NCBI GenBank assembly: GCA_036511595.1
Contig: DATCBY010000019.1
Span: forward strand, 37,040-101,039
Length of the DNA stretch: 64,000 nt
Direction of reading: 5' to 3'
Source: DASZQY01 sp036511595
GTDB taxonomy: Bacteria > Pseudomonadota > Alphaproteobacteria > Rhizobiales > Kaistiaceae
A program made the position numbers and the translations under genes. The notes under the pieces are model-generated. The model saw only the letters and a program-made list of their open reading frames with translations, did no database searches and was not told the origin of the DNA. This document shows, one piece after another, positions 26,058 through 33,836 of the stretch; the first letter of the stretch is position 1; each line of letters opens with the position of its first letter.

Positions 26058-27928
26058 CCGCCGCTGTTGCCCGTCTTCGCCGCCTTGTCCGCGTCCCACC
26101 ACCACACCGTCGGGAAACCTTCCGTGAATTTCGGATAGGGGTCCGGGTGGCCGAAGCGGTTCCAGTAGGCAATGCGGTCGGGCAGGATCGTGTAGGTCGG
26201 GATGACATACTGGTTGGCGAGCAGCACGCGGTCGAGCCCATGCACCGCCGCCACCTGGTCGTCGCGGCCGCTGTTGTAGATGACCCGGTCGATCAGCTTG
26301 TCGACCGCCGCGTCCTTGATGCCGGCGTAGTTCCGCGAGTTTTCGTGGTCGGCCGCCTGCGATCCCCAGAAATCGAGCTGCTCGTTGCCCGGCGAGTTGG
26401 ATTCGGCCCAGCCCGTGTAGATCATGTCGAAGTCGCGCGTGCGCACGCGCGCCTCGAACTGGCTGGAGTCGACAGTGCGGATGTTGAGGGTGATGCCGAT
26501 CTTGGCGAGCGATTGCTGGTAGGGCGTCGCGACGCGCTCGATCACCGGTCCATTGAGCAGCAGTTCGACGGTGACCGGCTTGCCGTCCTTGCCCACCATC
26601 TTGTTGCCTTGCAGCGTGTAGCCCGCCTCCTTCATCAGCTCGATCGCCTTGCCGAGGTTGGCGCGCACCTTCTGCGAGTCGCCGTTGTCCGGGTTGGTGT
26701 AGGGCGTCGTGAAGACATCCGGCGGCACCGCGTCCCTGACTGAATTGAGGATGTCGAGTTCCGCTCCTTGCGGCAGTCCCGACGACGCCAGCGGCAACCC
26801 GAAGAAGAACGAATTGATGCGCTGGTAGGAGCCGTAGAAGATCGTCCGGTTGAGGCCCTCGAAGTCGAAGGCATAGTTGAACGCCTTGCGCACGCGCGCG
26901 TCCTGGAAGAGCGGCCGGCGAAGGTTCGGCACGAAGCCGACCATCAAGCCGGACACCTGCGCCAGCGTCACGTTTTCCTTGGTTACCTTGCCGGCGGTGA
27001 GCGCCGGGAAGTCGTAGGCGGTTGCCCAGCGCTTCGCCTCGTTCTCCGGCCAGAAGTCGAACTGGTCGGCCTTGAACGCCTCGAACTCCACGTCGGTGTC
27101 GCGGAAGTACGCGTAGCTCACCCGGTCGAAGTTGTTGGTGCCGACGTAGGTGTTGAGCTTGGCGCCCCAGAAGTCCGGCACGCGCTGGTAGGTGATCGAG
27201 CGCCCGGGGATCACGTCGCCGACCTTGTAGGGGCCCGAGCCCAGCGGCGGCTCCAGCGTGCTCTCGCCGATGTCGCGCTGCTTGCCGCTGGCGTCCTTGC
27301 CCTCCCACCAGTGCTGCGGCAGCACGGTGAGTTCGCCGACAATGCGCGGCAGCTCGCGATTGCCGGCCACGTCGAAGGTGAAGGTCACCTCGTCGGGTGC
27401 GGTCTTCTGCGCCTTGACGACATGCCGGTAGTAGTTGCGCTGGCTGTCGTTGAGCGCGACCGTCTTGTCGAACGACCAGACTACGTCGTCAGCTGTCAGC
27501 GGCGCGCCGTCGTGCCACTTCGCCGCCGGGTTGATGCGATAGGTGACATAGGAGAAGTCGGCCGGGTAGCGCACCGCGTCGGCGATCTGTCCGTACGAAC
27601 CGCCGATGTCCTCTTCGTCCATCGCCGGGGTGAAGAGCTGCTCGGTGATCAGTCCGAGACCGTCGGCCGCGACGCCCTTCGGCAGGATCGGGTTCAGCGT
27701 ATCGAACGTCGGGTTGGTTCCGGCGAGCCGCACGCTGCCGCCCTTAGGCGCGTCCGGATTGATGTAGTTGAAATGCGGAAAGTTCGCCGGGTAGCGCGGC
27801 TGCTCGAGAATGCTGGTGCCCGTCTGCCAGTCGCCCGGCGGCGGCAGCGGCTTCGCGTCGTCGGATGTGGCCGGCAACGCAAGCGCCAGCAACGCACCGA
27901 GAGCCAGGGAAACCGTCACACACCGCAT
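26054..27928 (-). CDS. yejA: Oligopeptide-binding protein YejA, first copy
   Basis: This 624-residue family 5 binding protein has a Sec signal MRCVTVSLALGALLALALPATSDD. The mature protein has LEQPRYPANFPHFNYINPDAPKGGSVRL and LGSGPYKVGDVIPGRSITYQRV, the YejA pattern. Other typical elements are the ITEQLFTPAMDEEDIGGSYGQIADAV loop and the final NRFGHPDPYPKF segment. It is the first gene of the operon and overlaps the second binding-protein gene by 4 nt. A palindrome lies 35 bp upstream. Confidence 0.92.
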   Translation of the reverse strand: MRCVTVSLALGALLALALPATSDDAKPLPPPGDWQTGTSILEQPRYPANFPHFNYINPDAPKGGSVRLAGTNPTFDTLNPILPKGVAADGLGLITEQLFTPAMDEEDIGGSYGQIADAVRYPADFSYVTYRINPAAKWHDGAPLTADDVVWSFDKTVALNDSQRNYYRHVVKAQKTAPDEVTFTFDVAGNRELPRIVGELTVLPQHWWEGKDASGKQRDIGESTLEPPLGSGPYKVGDVIPGRSITYQRVPDFWGAKLNTYVGTNNFDRVSYAYFRDTDVEFEAFKADQFDFWPENEAKRWATAYDFPALTAGKVTKENVTLAQVSGLMVGFVPNLRRPLFQDARVRKAFNYAFDFEGLNRTIFYGSYQRINSFFFGLPLASSGLPQGAELDILNSVRDAVPPDVFTTPYTNPDNGDSQKVRANLGKAIELMKEAGYTLQGNKMVGKDGKPVTVELLLNGPVIERVATPYQQSLAKIGITLNIRTVDSSQFEARVRTRDFDMIYTGWAESNSPGNEQLDFWGSQAADHENSRNYAGIKDAAVDKLIDRVIYNSGRDDQVAAVHGLDRVLLANQYVIPTYTILPDRIAYWNRFGHPDPYPKFTEGFPTVWWWDADKAAKTGNSGG

Positions 27929-27962
27929 GCGCTCAATCCTCCGTCAAACCGCCGGAATGCAA

Positions 27963-27992
27963 CCCTTATTGTCCCGCCGGGCACAATAAGGG
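27963..27992 (-). promoter_or_regulatory. Perfect 10-bp inverted repeat upstream of yejA
   Basis: CCCTTATTGT at 27963-27972 and ACAATAAGGG at 27983-27992 are exact inverse copies around a 10-nt GC-rich loop. It lies 34 bp before the yejA start and 97 bp after the upstream cytochrome gene. It could be an operator for the transporter operon or a stem-loop ending the cytochrome transcript; there is no U-tract. Confidence 0.5.
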
Positions 27993-28089
27993 CGGGCGCC
28001 GGATCCGGCACCTTCCTTAAGCCATCCTGCCGGGAAATCGGCGACGTGACGAAAATTTTAGATGGGCCGGCTGGGCTCGCCCGCGGGCG

Positions 28090-28773
28090 CTACGGCTTGG
28101 CCGGGGCGTCGGGCGCGGGCGCTGCCGGGGCAGGTGCCGCCGGAGCGGCAGCGGCCGGAGCGTTAGCCGTCGGCGCCGCGGGAGCCGCTGCAGCTGGAGC
28201 CGACGCAGGAGCAGCGGCGGCGGCGCTCGGAGCCGGCATCGGCAGCGGACTGTCCGACAGCGAGTTGACGTAGGCGATGACGTTCGCCCGGTCGGTCGGC
28301 TTCGGCAGACCGGCGAAGGTCATCGCCGTGCCGGGGATGAAGGCGCGCGGCGAGGTCAGGAAATGGTCGAGGTTCTCGAACGTCCAGGTCAGGCCCGCCG
28401 CCTTCTTGTCTTCCATCGCCTTGGAATATTTGAAGCCTGCCATGTGGGCCGCCGGTCCGCCGACCACGCCGTAAAGGTTCGGGCCGATCTTCGCCGGCTG
28501 GCCCTTTTCGAGCGTATGGCAGGCGAGGCACTTGTTGGCCGTCTCCTTGCCGGCGGCGAGGTCTGCCTTCTGCAGGCGATCGGCGATCGGCGTCACGTCC
28601 GCCGGCGCCGCGGCTCCGCCCGCTGCCGGGGTGTCGGTAACCGCGACTTCCATGCCGGGCTTGGCGGGTTCGGGGGCCGAGAACACGGCTTCGGAGACGA
28701 TCGACAGCGCCATCACGCCGAGAGCCGTACCGAGGACTGCGCCCGCGATTTTGTTGAATTCGAAGGAGTCCAT
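28090..28773 (-). CDS. Membrane-anchored cytochrome c (cycM/c552-like)
   Basis: This 227-residue protein starts MDSFEFNKIAGAVLGTALGVMALSIVSEAVF, an uncleaved N-terminal anchor typical of alphaproteobacterial CycM-type cytochrome c. One haem site CLACH lies near residue 78, with axial Met expected in PGTAMTFAG. The segment GPNLYGVVGGPAAHMAGFKYSKAM is class I cytochrome c. It carries an unusual C-terminal tail of about 55 residues made almost only of Ala and Pro, probably a periplasmic or cell-wall spacer. Such proteins pass electrons from the bc1 complex to oxidases. Confidence 0.92.
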   Translation of the reverse strand: MDSFEFNKIAGAVLGTALGVMALSIVSEAVFSAPEPAKPGMEVAVTDTPAAGGAAAPADVTPIADRLQKADLAAGKETANKCLACHTLEKGQPAKIGPNLYGVVGGPAAHMAGFKYSKAMEDKKAAGLTWTFENLDHFLTSPRAFIPGTAMTFAGLPKPTDRANVIAYVNSLSDSPLPMPAPSAAAAAPASAPAAAAPAAPTANAPAAAAPAAPAPAAPAPDAPAKP

Positions 28774-28936
28774 CGGCGCTTTTCCGCTCCCCAGCCTGGA
28801 ATCGCGCGAAAGTACAGGCTTTGCGCGCCGGGTGGCAACCCGTATAAGCGCCGGGCATTGGGACGAATTGCCACCCTGCCAGGGCTTTGGTGGTCCTCGC
28901 CCCGCAAGCGCGACCGCGAAGGCGAGACCCGAAGGG

Positions 28937-29695
28937 ATGCCCGGCAACTCCCGCCCCAACGCCATCGTCCTCATTCCCGCCCGCATGGCTTCCACCCGCT
29001 TGCCGGGCAAGCCATTGGCCGACCTCCACGGCGCCCCCATGATCGTCCACGTCTGGCGCCGCGCCGTCGAGGCAGATGTCGGCCGCGTCGTCGTCGCCAC
29101 CGATGACGTCGCCATCGCCGCCGCCATCGAACTCGCCGGCGGCGAGGCGGTGATGACCGCCGATCATCACCTGAACGGCACCCAGCGCATCCATGAGGCG
29201 CTGGTGAAGCTCCGTTCCGACGCCGACATCGTCGTCAACCTGCAGGGCGACATTCCGACCGTATCGCCGGCGGCCGTGCGCGCCGCGCTGACGCCGCTGG
29301 CGGCCGACAAGGCCGTCGCCATTGGCACCATCTGCGCCATCATCGAGCGGCACGAGGAGCGTACCGATCCGAACGTGGTCAAGGTCGTCGGCAGCCCGGC
29401 GACGCTGCTGGAGGAACACGCCGGCATCCTCCGCGTCCTCTACTTTACCCGCGCCACCGCGCCGTGGGGGGAGGGACCGCACTACCACCACATCGGCCTT
29501 TATGCGTATCGCCGCGCTGCGCTGGACCGTTACGTCGCCCTGCCGCCGTCGCCCCTCGAACTCCGCGAGAAGCTGGAGCAGCTCCGCGCCCTGGAAAACG
29601 GCATGCGCATCGACGCGGCTATTGTCGACGAGGTGCCGCTGGGCGTCGACACGCCGGCCGACCTCGCCCGCGCCCGCATGGCTCTTGCCCGCTAA
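28937..29695 (+). CDS. kdsB: 3-deoxy-manno-octulosonate cytidylyltransferase
   Basis: This 252-residue enzyme activates Kdo to CMP-Kdo for lipopolysaccharide inner core. Characteristic motifs are IPARMASTRLPGKPLADLHG (nucleotide-binding N-terminus), VVATDD, GTQRIHEAL, VVNLQGDIPTV and HHIGLYAYRRAAL, then SPLELREKLEQLRALENG and DTPADL. The ATG at 28937 keeps the standard N-terminus; GAAGG just upstream is close to the start. It is divergent from the cytochrome c gene. Confidence 0.94.
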   Translation: MPGNSRPNAIVLIPARMASTRLPGKPLADLHGAPMIVHVWRRAVEADVGRVVVATDDVAIAAAIELAGGEAVMTADHHLNGTQRIHEALVKLRSDADIVVNLQGDIPTVSPAAVRAALTPLAADKAVAIGTICAIIERHEERTDPNVVKVVGSPATLLEEHAGILRVLYFTRATAPWGEGPHYHHIGLYAYRRAALDRYVALPPSPLELREKLEQLRALENGMRIDAAIVDEVPLGVDTPADLARARMALAR

Positions 29696-29778
29696 AAGCC
29701 CTGTTTCGGGCCGATCCGGAACCAAATCTCCGGCTCGGCGTTGTCCACGCATCTTCACGCGGCAACGGAGTAATTCCC

Positions 29779-29952
29779 ATGGACAAGGATCGGGTCGAGG
29801 GTTCGGCCAAGCAGATGAAGGGCGCCGTGAAATCAGCGGTCGGCAAGGCCGTCGGCGACGCGAAGCTGAAGAACAGCGGCGACGCCGACAAGGCAGCCGG
29901 CAAGATCCAGAATGCCGTTGGCGGCATCAAGGATACGTTGCGCGGTAAATAG
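29779..29952 (+). CDS. CsbD family stress-response protein
   Basis: This 57-residue protein is highly charged: MDKDRVEGSAKQMKGAVK at the start, then KAVGDAKLKNSGDADKAAGKIQNAVG. It matches the CsbD family of small hydrophilic helical proteins induced by general stress. The molecular function is unknown. GGAG lies 8 nt before the ATG. The gene is 3 bp from the following permease gene, so co-expression is likely. Confidence 0.9.
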   Translation: MDKDRVEGSAKQMKGAVKSAVGKAVGDAKLKNSGDADKAAGKIQNAVGGIKDTLRGK

Positions 29953-29955
29953 TTT

Positions 29956-31143
29956 ATGGCGTCGGGCGAGAATCCGCCTTCGTTAAGTCCGGCGTTCCCC
30001 GCCTCCGTCAGGGTGGGGATCGTCGGCATTTTCCTGATCATGGCTGTGGGCGCACTTTATTACGCCCGCAGCTTTTTCCTGCCGCTCGTGCTGGCGTCCC
30101 TCCTGACGCTCGCGCTGGCGCCGCTTGTGCGCATGCTCGCCAACCGCGGCATCCCCGCCGCCGTTTCCGCCGGCCTGCTCGTGCTGCTGATGGCCCTCAC
30201 CCTCGCCGTCGCCTCCTACACGCTGAGCGATCCGCTGACGCGGCTGCTGTCGCAGGCGCCGGCCACCATCACCGCGATCGGCCAGCGCTTCGCATTTCTC
30301 CGCCAGCCCTTCGCCATGCTGAACGACGCCAGCCATCAGTTTGAGCGGTTGACTGGCGGCGAACCCGCGACGCCCCAGTCCGTCGTCATCGCCCAGCCCG
30401 GCTTGCTGACCTGGGTTGCCGGCACCGCCGCCGGCATCGGCACGACGCTCGGCGCCGCGCTCATCCTGTCGCTCTTCCTGCTCGCCAATCGCGATACGCT
30501 GCGCATCAAGCTGGTCCGCGTCGTGCCCCACCTCAGCGACAAGAAGCGCTCGCTGCGCGTGCTGCGCGACATCGAGAATGAAGTCTCGCGCTACCTGCTG
30601 ACCATCACCGCCATAAACCTCGGCCTCGGCTTCTGCGTCGGCGCGGCGATGGCTTTCCTTGGCATGCCCAACGCGGTTCTGTGGGGCATTGGCGCCGCGC
30701 TGCTGAACTACATCCCGTTCCTCGGCGCCCTCGCCGGCCAGTGCCTGGCGCTTGCCGTCGCCGCCGTCACCTTCCCGACGCTGACGCTGGCGATCCTGCC
30801 GCCGCTCGCCTACCTCGCCATTCAGTTGATCGAGGCGAATTTCGTCACACCCACCGTTCTTGGCCGCCGGCTTGAGCTGAACCCGGTCGCCATCCTCATC
30901 TTCCTCGCGCTCACCACCTGGATGTGGGGCATTGTCGGCACCATCCTGGGCGTGCCCATCCTCGTAGTCGTCAAGGTCTTCGCCGACAACTTTCCGGCGC
31001 TCGCTTCCTTCGGCGAGTTCCTGTCGACCGAGGCCGCCACCGAGGAGGATGAGGCGACGGCCGCCGCCGCCACGGCGGCGCCTCTGCCCCCGCCCGACCT
31101 GCAACTGGCCACCGTCGTAGCCGCAAAGGAGACCCCGCCATGA
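29956..31143 (+). CDS. AI-2E family transporter (PerM/YhhQ-like permease)
   Basis: This 395-residue membrane protein of the AI-2E family has about eight helices. The N-terminal part has LYYARSFFLPLVLASLLTLALAPLVRML. The central re-entrant signature is LGMPNAVLWGIGAALLNYIPFLGALAG, and the end has IQLIEANFVTPTVLGRRLELNPVAILIFLALTTWMWGI. Members export small metabolites or ions; the name does not prove autoinducer transport. The last 45 residues are an acidic/Ala-rich cytoplasmic tail. The stop overlaps the DUF1328 start. Confidence 0.88.
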   Translation: MASGENPPSLSPAFPASVRVGIVGIFLIMAVGALYYARSFFLPLVLASLLTLALAPLVRMLANRGIPAAVSAGLLVLLMALTLAVASYTLSDPLTRLLSQAPATITAIGQRFAFLRQPFAMLNDASHQFERLTGGEPATPQSVVIAQPGLLTWVAGTAAGIGTTLGAALILSLFLLANRDTLRIKLVRVVPHLSDKKRSLRVLRDIENEVSRYLLTITAINLGLGFCVGAAMAFLGMPNAVLWGIGAALLNYIPFLGALAGQCLALAVAAVTFPTLTLAILPPLAYLAIQLIEANFVTPTVLGRRLELNPVAILIFLALTTWMWGIVGTILGVPILVVVKVFADNFPALASFGEFLSTEAATEEDEATAAAATAAPLPPPDLQLATVVAAKETPP

Positions 31144-31319
31144 ACGTCTCGAATCTGCTCCACTGGGCAATCATATTTCTGGTCGTCGCGCTGATCGCCG
31201 CGGTGCTCGGCTTCGGCGGCATCGCCGGTACGGCCGTCGGCGGCGCCAAGCTGCTTTTCTGGGTTGCCATCATCCTTGCCATCGTCGCCTTCCTCGGCAA
31301 CACGATGCGCAGGGCCTGA
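31140..31319 (+). CDS. DUF1328 small membrane protein
   Basis: This 59-residue protein has two hydrophobic helices: NLLHWAIIFLVVALIAAVLGFGGIAG and KLLFWVAIILAIVAFLGNTM. The pattern AxxFLVVALIAAxLGFGGIAG is diagnostic of the DUF1328 (YtjA) family of small inner-membrane proteins of unknown role. Its ATG overlaps the previous stop (ATGA), with GGAG upstream in the coding end of the permease. A strong stem-loop follows 18 bp later. Confidence 0.9.
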   Translation: MNVSNLLHWAIIFLVVALIAAVLGFGGIAGTAVGGAKLLFWVAIILAIVAFLGNTMRRA

Positions 31320-31336
31320 CGCGTAGCATCGTTCTC

Positions 31337-31359
31337 GAGGGCGCCGCTCGGGCGCCCTC
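31337..31359 (+). terminator. Stem-loop terminator after the DUF1328 gene
   Basis: GAGGGCGCC at 31337-31345 pairs perfectly with GGCGCCCTC at 31351-31359 around a 5-nt loop, followed by TACCTTTG. It closes the CsbD/AI-2E/DUF1328 unit before pheA. Confidence 0.65.
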
Positions 31360-31423
31360 TACCTTTGTCACCCGCCTCGGTTCCCTGCTAAACCCCGCGC
31401 CTGTCCGCGAGGGAACCGCCGCG

Positions 31424-32323
31424 ATGCCCGCACCCAGAGGTAAATCCGCCCAGACGACCCGGCAGCAGAGCCGCCGGCCGTCGCCGCTGCGCGTCGTCTT
31501 CCAGGGTGAGCCCGGCGCCAATTCCGAAATCGCCTGTCACGCCGTCTATCCCGACGCCGACGCTGTACCCTGCCCGACCTTCGAGGATTGCTTCGCCGCC
31601 GTCACCAACGGCAGCGCCGACCTCGCCATGATCCCGATCGAGAATTCGCTCGCCGGCCGGGTCGCCGACATCCACCACCTGCTGCCGACCTCCCGCCTGC
31701 ATATCGTCGCGGAATACTTCCTGCCGATTCATTTCCAGCTGATGGCCGTCCACGGCGCCACGCTGAAGACGATCAGGACGGTCCACAGCCACATCCACGC
31801 GCTCGGCCAGTGCCGCAAGATTATCCGCAAGCACGGCTGGAAGGCGGTCGTCGCGGGCGACACCGCCGGCGCCGCGCGCGAGATCGCCGAGGCCGGCGAC
31901 ATCACCATGGCCGCCCTCGCGCCGGAGCTTGCAGCCGGCATCTACGGCCTCGACATCCTCGTCCGCAACGTCGCCGACGCGGACAGCAACACCACGCGCT
32001 TCATTGTCCTGTCGAAGCACGACGAGCGCGCCGCCGCCGGCGAGGGTCCGGTGGTCACCACCTTCGTCTTCCGCGTCAGGAACGTGCCGGCGGCGCTCTA
32101 CAAGGCCATGGGCGGCTTCGCCACCAACGGCGTCAACATGTCCAAGCTGGAAAGCTATCAGCTCGATGGCCGCTTCACCGCCACGCAATTCTACGCCGAC
32201 GTCGACGGCCACCCCGACGACAAGGGCCTGGCGAACGCGCTGGAGGAACTGGAGTTCTTCTCGACCGAGGTGCGGATACTGGGCGTCTATCCGGCCAGCG
32301 AGTTCCGCAAGGGATTGAGGTAG
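31424..32323 (+). CDS. pheA: Prephenate dehydratase
   Basis: This 299-residue monofunctional prephenate dehydratase converts prephenate to phenylpyruvate in phenylalanine synthesis. The catalytic domain has VFQGEPGANSEIACHAVYPDA, SADLAMIPIENSLAGRVADIHHLL and the key NTTRFIVLS motif. An ACT regulatory domain follows (FVFRVRNVPAALYKAMGGFATNGVNMSKLESYQ), the usual site of phenylalanine feedback. LESYQ replaces LESRP, as is common in alphaproteobacteria. The first 25 residues are a basic, less conserved leader. Confidence 0.94.
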   Translation: MPAPRGKSAQTTRQQSRRPSPLRVVFQGEPGANSEIACHAVYPDADAVPCPTFEDCFAAVTNGSADLAMIPIENSLAGRVADIHHLLPTSRLHIVAEYFLPIHFQLMAVHGATLKTIRTVHSHIHALGQCRKIIRKHGWKAVVAGDTAGAAREIAEAGDITMAALAPELAAGIYGLDILVRNVADADSNTTRFIVLSKHDERAAAGEGPVVTTFVFRVRNVPAALYKAMGGFATNGVNMSKLESYQLDGRFTATQFYADVDGHPDDKGLANALEELEFFSTEVRILGVYPASEFRKGLR

Positions 32324-32685
32324 AGTTGGCTCCTGATCACGCACCTTAGACGAGCGAGTCCGCGAAGGCGCGTGAGCGCGCCATGAAGAAGTGGCTGCGC
32401 GCCGTGGAAGATCGAGCTCATCGAGAAGACGACTCCGAATGGCTCCATCCGTCGGCGCAGGTTCCGTTCTGGGCCGGTCATTTGGAAACCCGCTTTCGCG
32501 GGTGAAGCGGATGGGAGGGTCGGGGTCGCATGCCCCCGTGGTCATCGCGATTTCCAGGAGGCCCTCGCGGTGACGACTGTGAATCCGCCAATCCCGTGCA
32601 TCTGATAAGAAAAAATTGACTACAATTCGTGCATTCTACCGACTCGCCGGCCGGAACAACGGCCCAACCGAGGGGTTAGCCCTCC
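32324..32685. other. Gene-free gap between pheA and the receiver gene
   Basis: I see no credible gene in these 362 bp. GGCGCG at 32367-32372 and CGCGCC at 32377-32382 form a small hairpin 44 nt after pheA that may help end transcription. The 60 bp before 32686 become A/T-richer (AAGAAAAAATTGACTACAAT near 32609-32628) and probably hold the promoter of the receiver gene. Confidence 0.5.
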
Positions 32686-33072
32686 ATGGAAACAAAAGCC
32701 AACAACGGCACGGTACTCGTCGTCGAGGATGAGGCGTTGCTTAACTGGGACGTCAGCGCGGTCCTGCGCGAAGATGGCTTCGAGGCCCTCCAGGCGTATT
32801 CCGCCGAGGAAGCCTTGAAGATTCTCTCCGGCCGCAATTCTGTTCGCGTGCTCTTCACCGACATCAATCTTCCCGGCAAGGACGGCATCGAACTGGCCGC
32901 CGAGGTCTCCGCACGCTGGCCGCAGATCGAAGTGCTGATGACCTCCGGCAGGCACCTTGGTCTTGAGACTCATCCGCTCGTCGGCGTGTACGGTCGCTTC
33001 GTGCCAAAGCCCTATCCGCCGAAGGCCGTCGCCCGCCGCATCCACGAGATCATCGACAGCCGCGCCGCCTGA
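32686..33072 (+). CDS. Single-domain CheY-like response regulator
   Basis: This 128-residue receiver domain has no output domain. VLVVEDEALL holds the acidic pair, LFTDINLPGKDGIEL holds the phospho-acceptor Asp (about residue 63), MTSG holds the conserved Thr, and FVPKPYPPKAV holds the conserved Lys. Such stand-alone receivers are common in Hyphomicrobiales and often act in the general stress or phosphorelay networks. No kinase gene is adjacent. Start ATG has a GAGGGGTTAG sequence upstream. Confidence 0.9.
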   Translation: METKANNGTVLVVEDEALLNWDVSAVLREDGFEALQAYSAEEALKILSGRNSVRVLFTDINLPGKDGIELAAEVSARWPQIEVLMTSGRHLGLETHPLVGVYGRFVPKPYPPKAVARRIHEIIDSRAA

Positions 33073-33171
33073 TCCGCACCCCCTCCTGAGATCGCCGAGA
33101 CGATTTCGACCTCCCTCAATGGGGGGTTAGGCTGAGATGAGGTGTCCGGTGGCGGCGGCACATTGCTTCCT

Positions 33172-33210
33172 CCGCTCATCCCGCGAAAGCGGACCCAGGT
33201 AGCAAGGGGT
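33172..33210. repeat. REP-like hairpin element, copy 1
   Basis: The segment CCGCTCATCCCGCGAAAGCG followed by GACCCAGGTAGCAAGGGG shares order and most bases with copy 2 at 33791. The core CCGC-GAAA-GCGG forms a short hairpin. It resembles the extragenic repeats common in alphaproteobacterial genomes. Confidence 0.6.
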
Positions 33211-33237
33211 CGCAGCTGCATAACTCCGCCGCCGTCA

Positions 33238-33258
33238 TGGCCGGGCCTGACCCGGCCA
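33238..33258. repeat. Perfect 8-bp palindrome
   Basis: TGGCCGGG and CCCGGCCA flank a CCTGA loop. This GGCCGGG-type palindrome is a frequent intergenic repeat core in Hyphomicrobiales. It may act as a bidirectional stop or be a REP remnant. Confidence 0.55.
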
Positions 33259-33790
33259 TCCACGCCTCCTCTCCACCCTCACTCACAAAATAATCTATTC
33301 CCGCTCTGCGAACCCATGAGACGATGCTGGCATCCTCGCTCGTCGAAGGGGCGCCAGCCGGTGGCGACCAGTAGGTGGTGCGGGGATGTGGCGTCCGCGG
33401 CTGCCCGGAGCGTTTCCGGGCTCCGGCTGGAGTGATCCGGCCGGTGGGATCTCGCAGTCCCGTGCCCAGGCCGGCGCCCGCGACTAGACCGCCGGCACTA
33501 TGACCGGCTGTGGCTTGGGCCCACCTTAAGGGCGGCGAGCGCCAATGCTCGCCGTGCCGGAGTGTGAAAGCGGGTACGGAAACGGCCACGGCGGGTGCTC
33601 GGCTGAGCGCCCACAATCGGACTACCCGGACTGGCACTCACCGAGCGCCCGCCGCCCCTTCGGCTTTGCTGGAGGGAAAACGACAAGAGACCGTGGAGCG
33701 CCGCAAGGCGCGACAGGGAAAGAGGAATGGAAGGAGACGAAGACTCGGGCCGGATGCGGTCGCGAGAATGAGAGCGGCTATTTATTTTTT

Positions 33791-33834
33791 CCGCTCATCC
33801 CCGCTCAAGCGGGGACCCAGGTGTTGCGAAGGGG
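33791..33834. repeat. REP-like hairpin element, copy 2
   Basis: This copy carries CCGCTCATCCCCGCTCAAGC then GGGGACCCAGG and AAGGGG. The arms CCCCGCT and AGCGGGG are perfectly complementary around two bases. It ends 2 bp before the nudC stop and so lies at the 3' end of that minus-strand gene. Confidence 0.6.
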
Positions 33835-33836
33835 CG

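Larger units (their letters stand above)
33073..33836. other. Gene-free, repeat-rich and potentially structured interval
   Basis: No reading frame here looks like a protein with a start site, although several stay open because of high GC. The interval holds two copies of a hairpin-bearing element (33172-33210 and 33791-33834), a perfect palindrome TGGCCGGG-CCTGA-CCCGGCCA at 33238-33258, and further hairpins at 33403-33421 (GCCCGGA/TCCGGGC) and 33534-33553 (GGCGAGC/GCTCGCC). It lies between a plus-strand and a minus-strand gene, so both transcripts end here. Confidence 0.5.

Noticed and set aside
26058..27308. Upstream extension of the second binding-protein frame to 1044 residues
   Set aside because: That part is an alternate frame of the first binding-protein gene; the TRRGALQ signal peptide at 26057 marks the real start.
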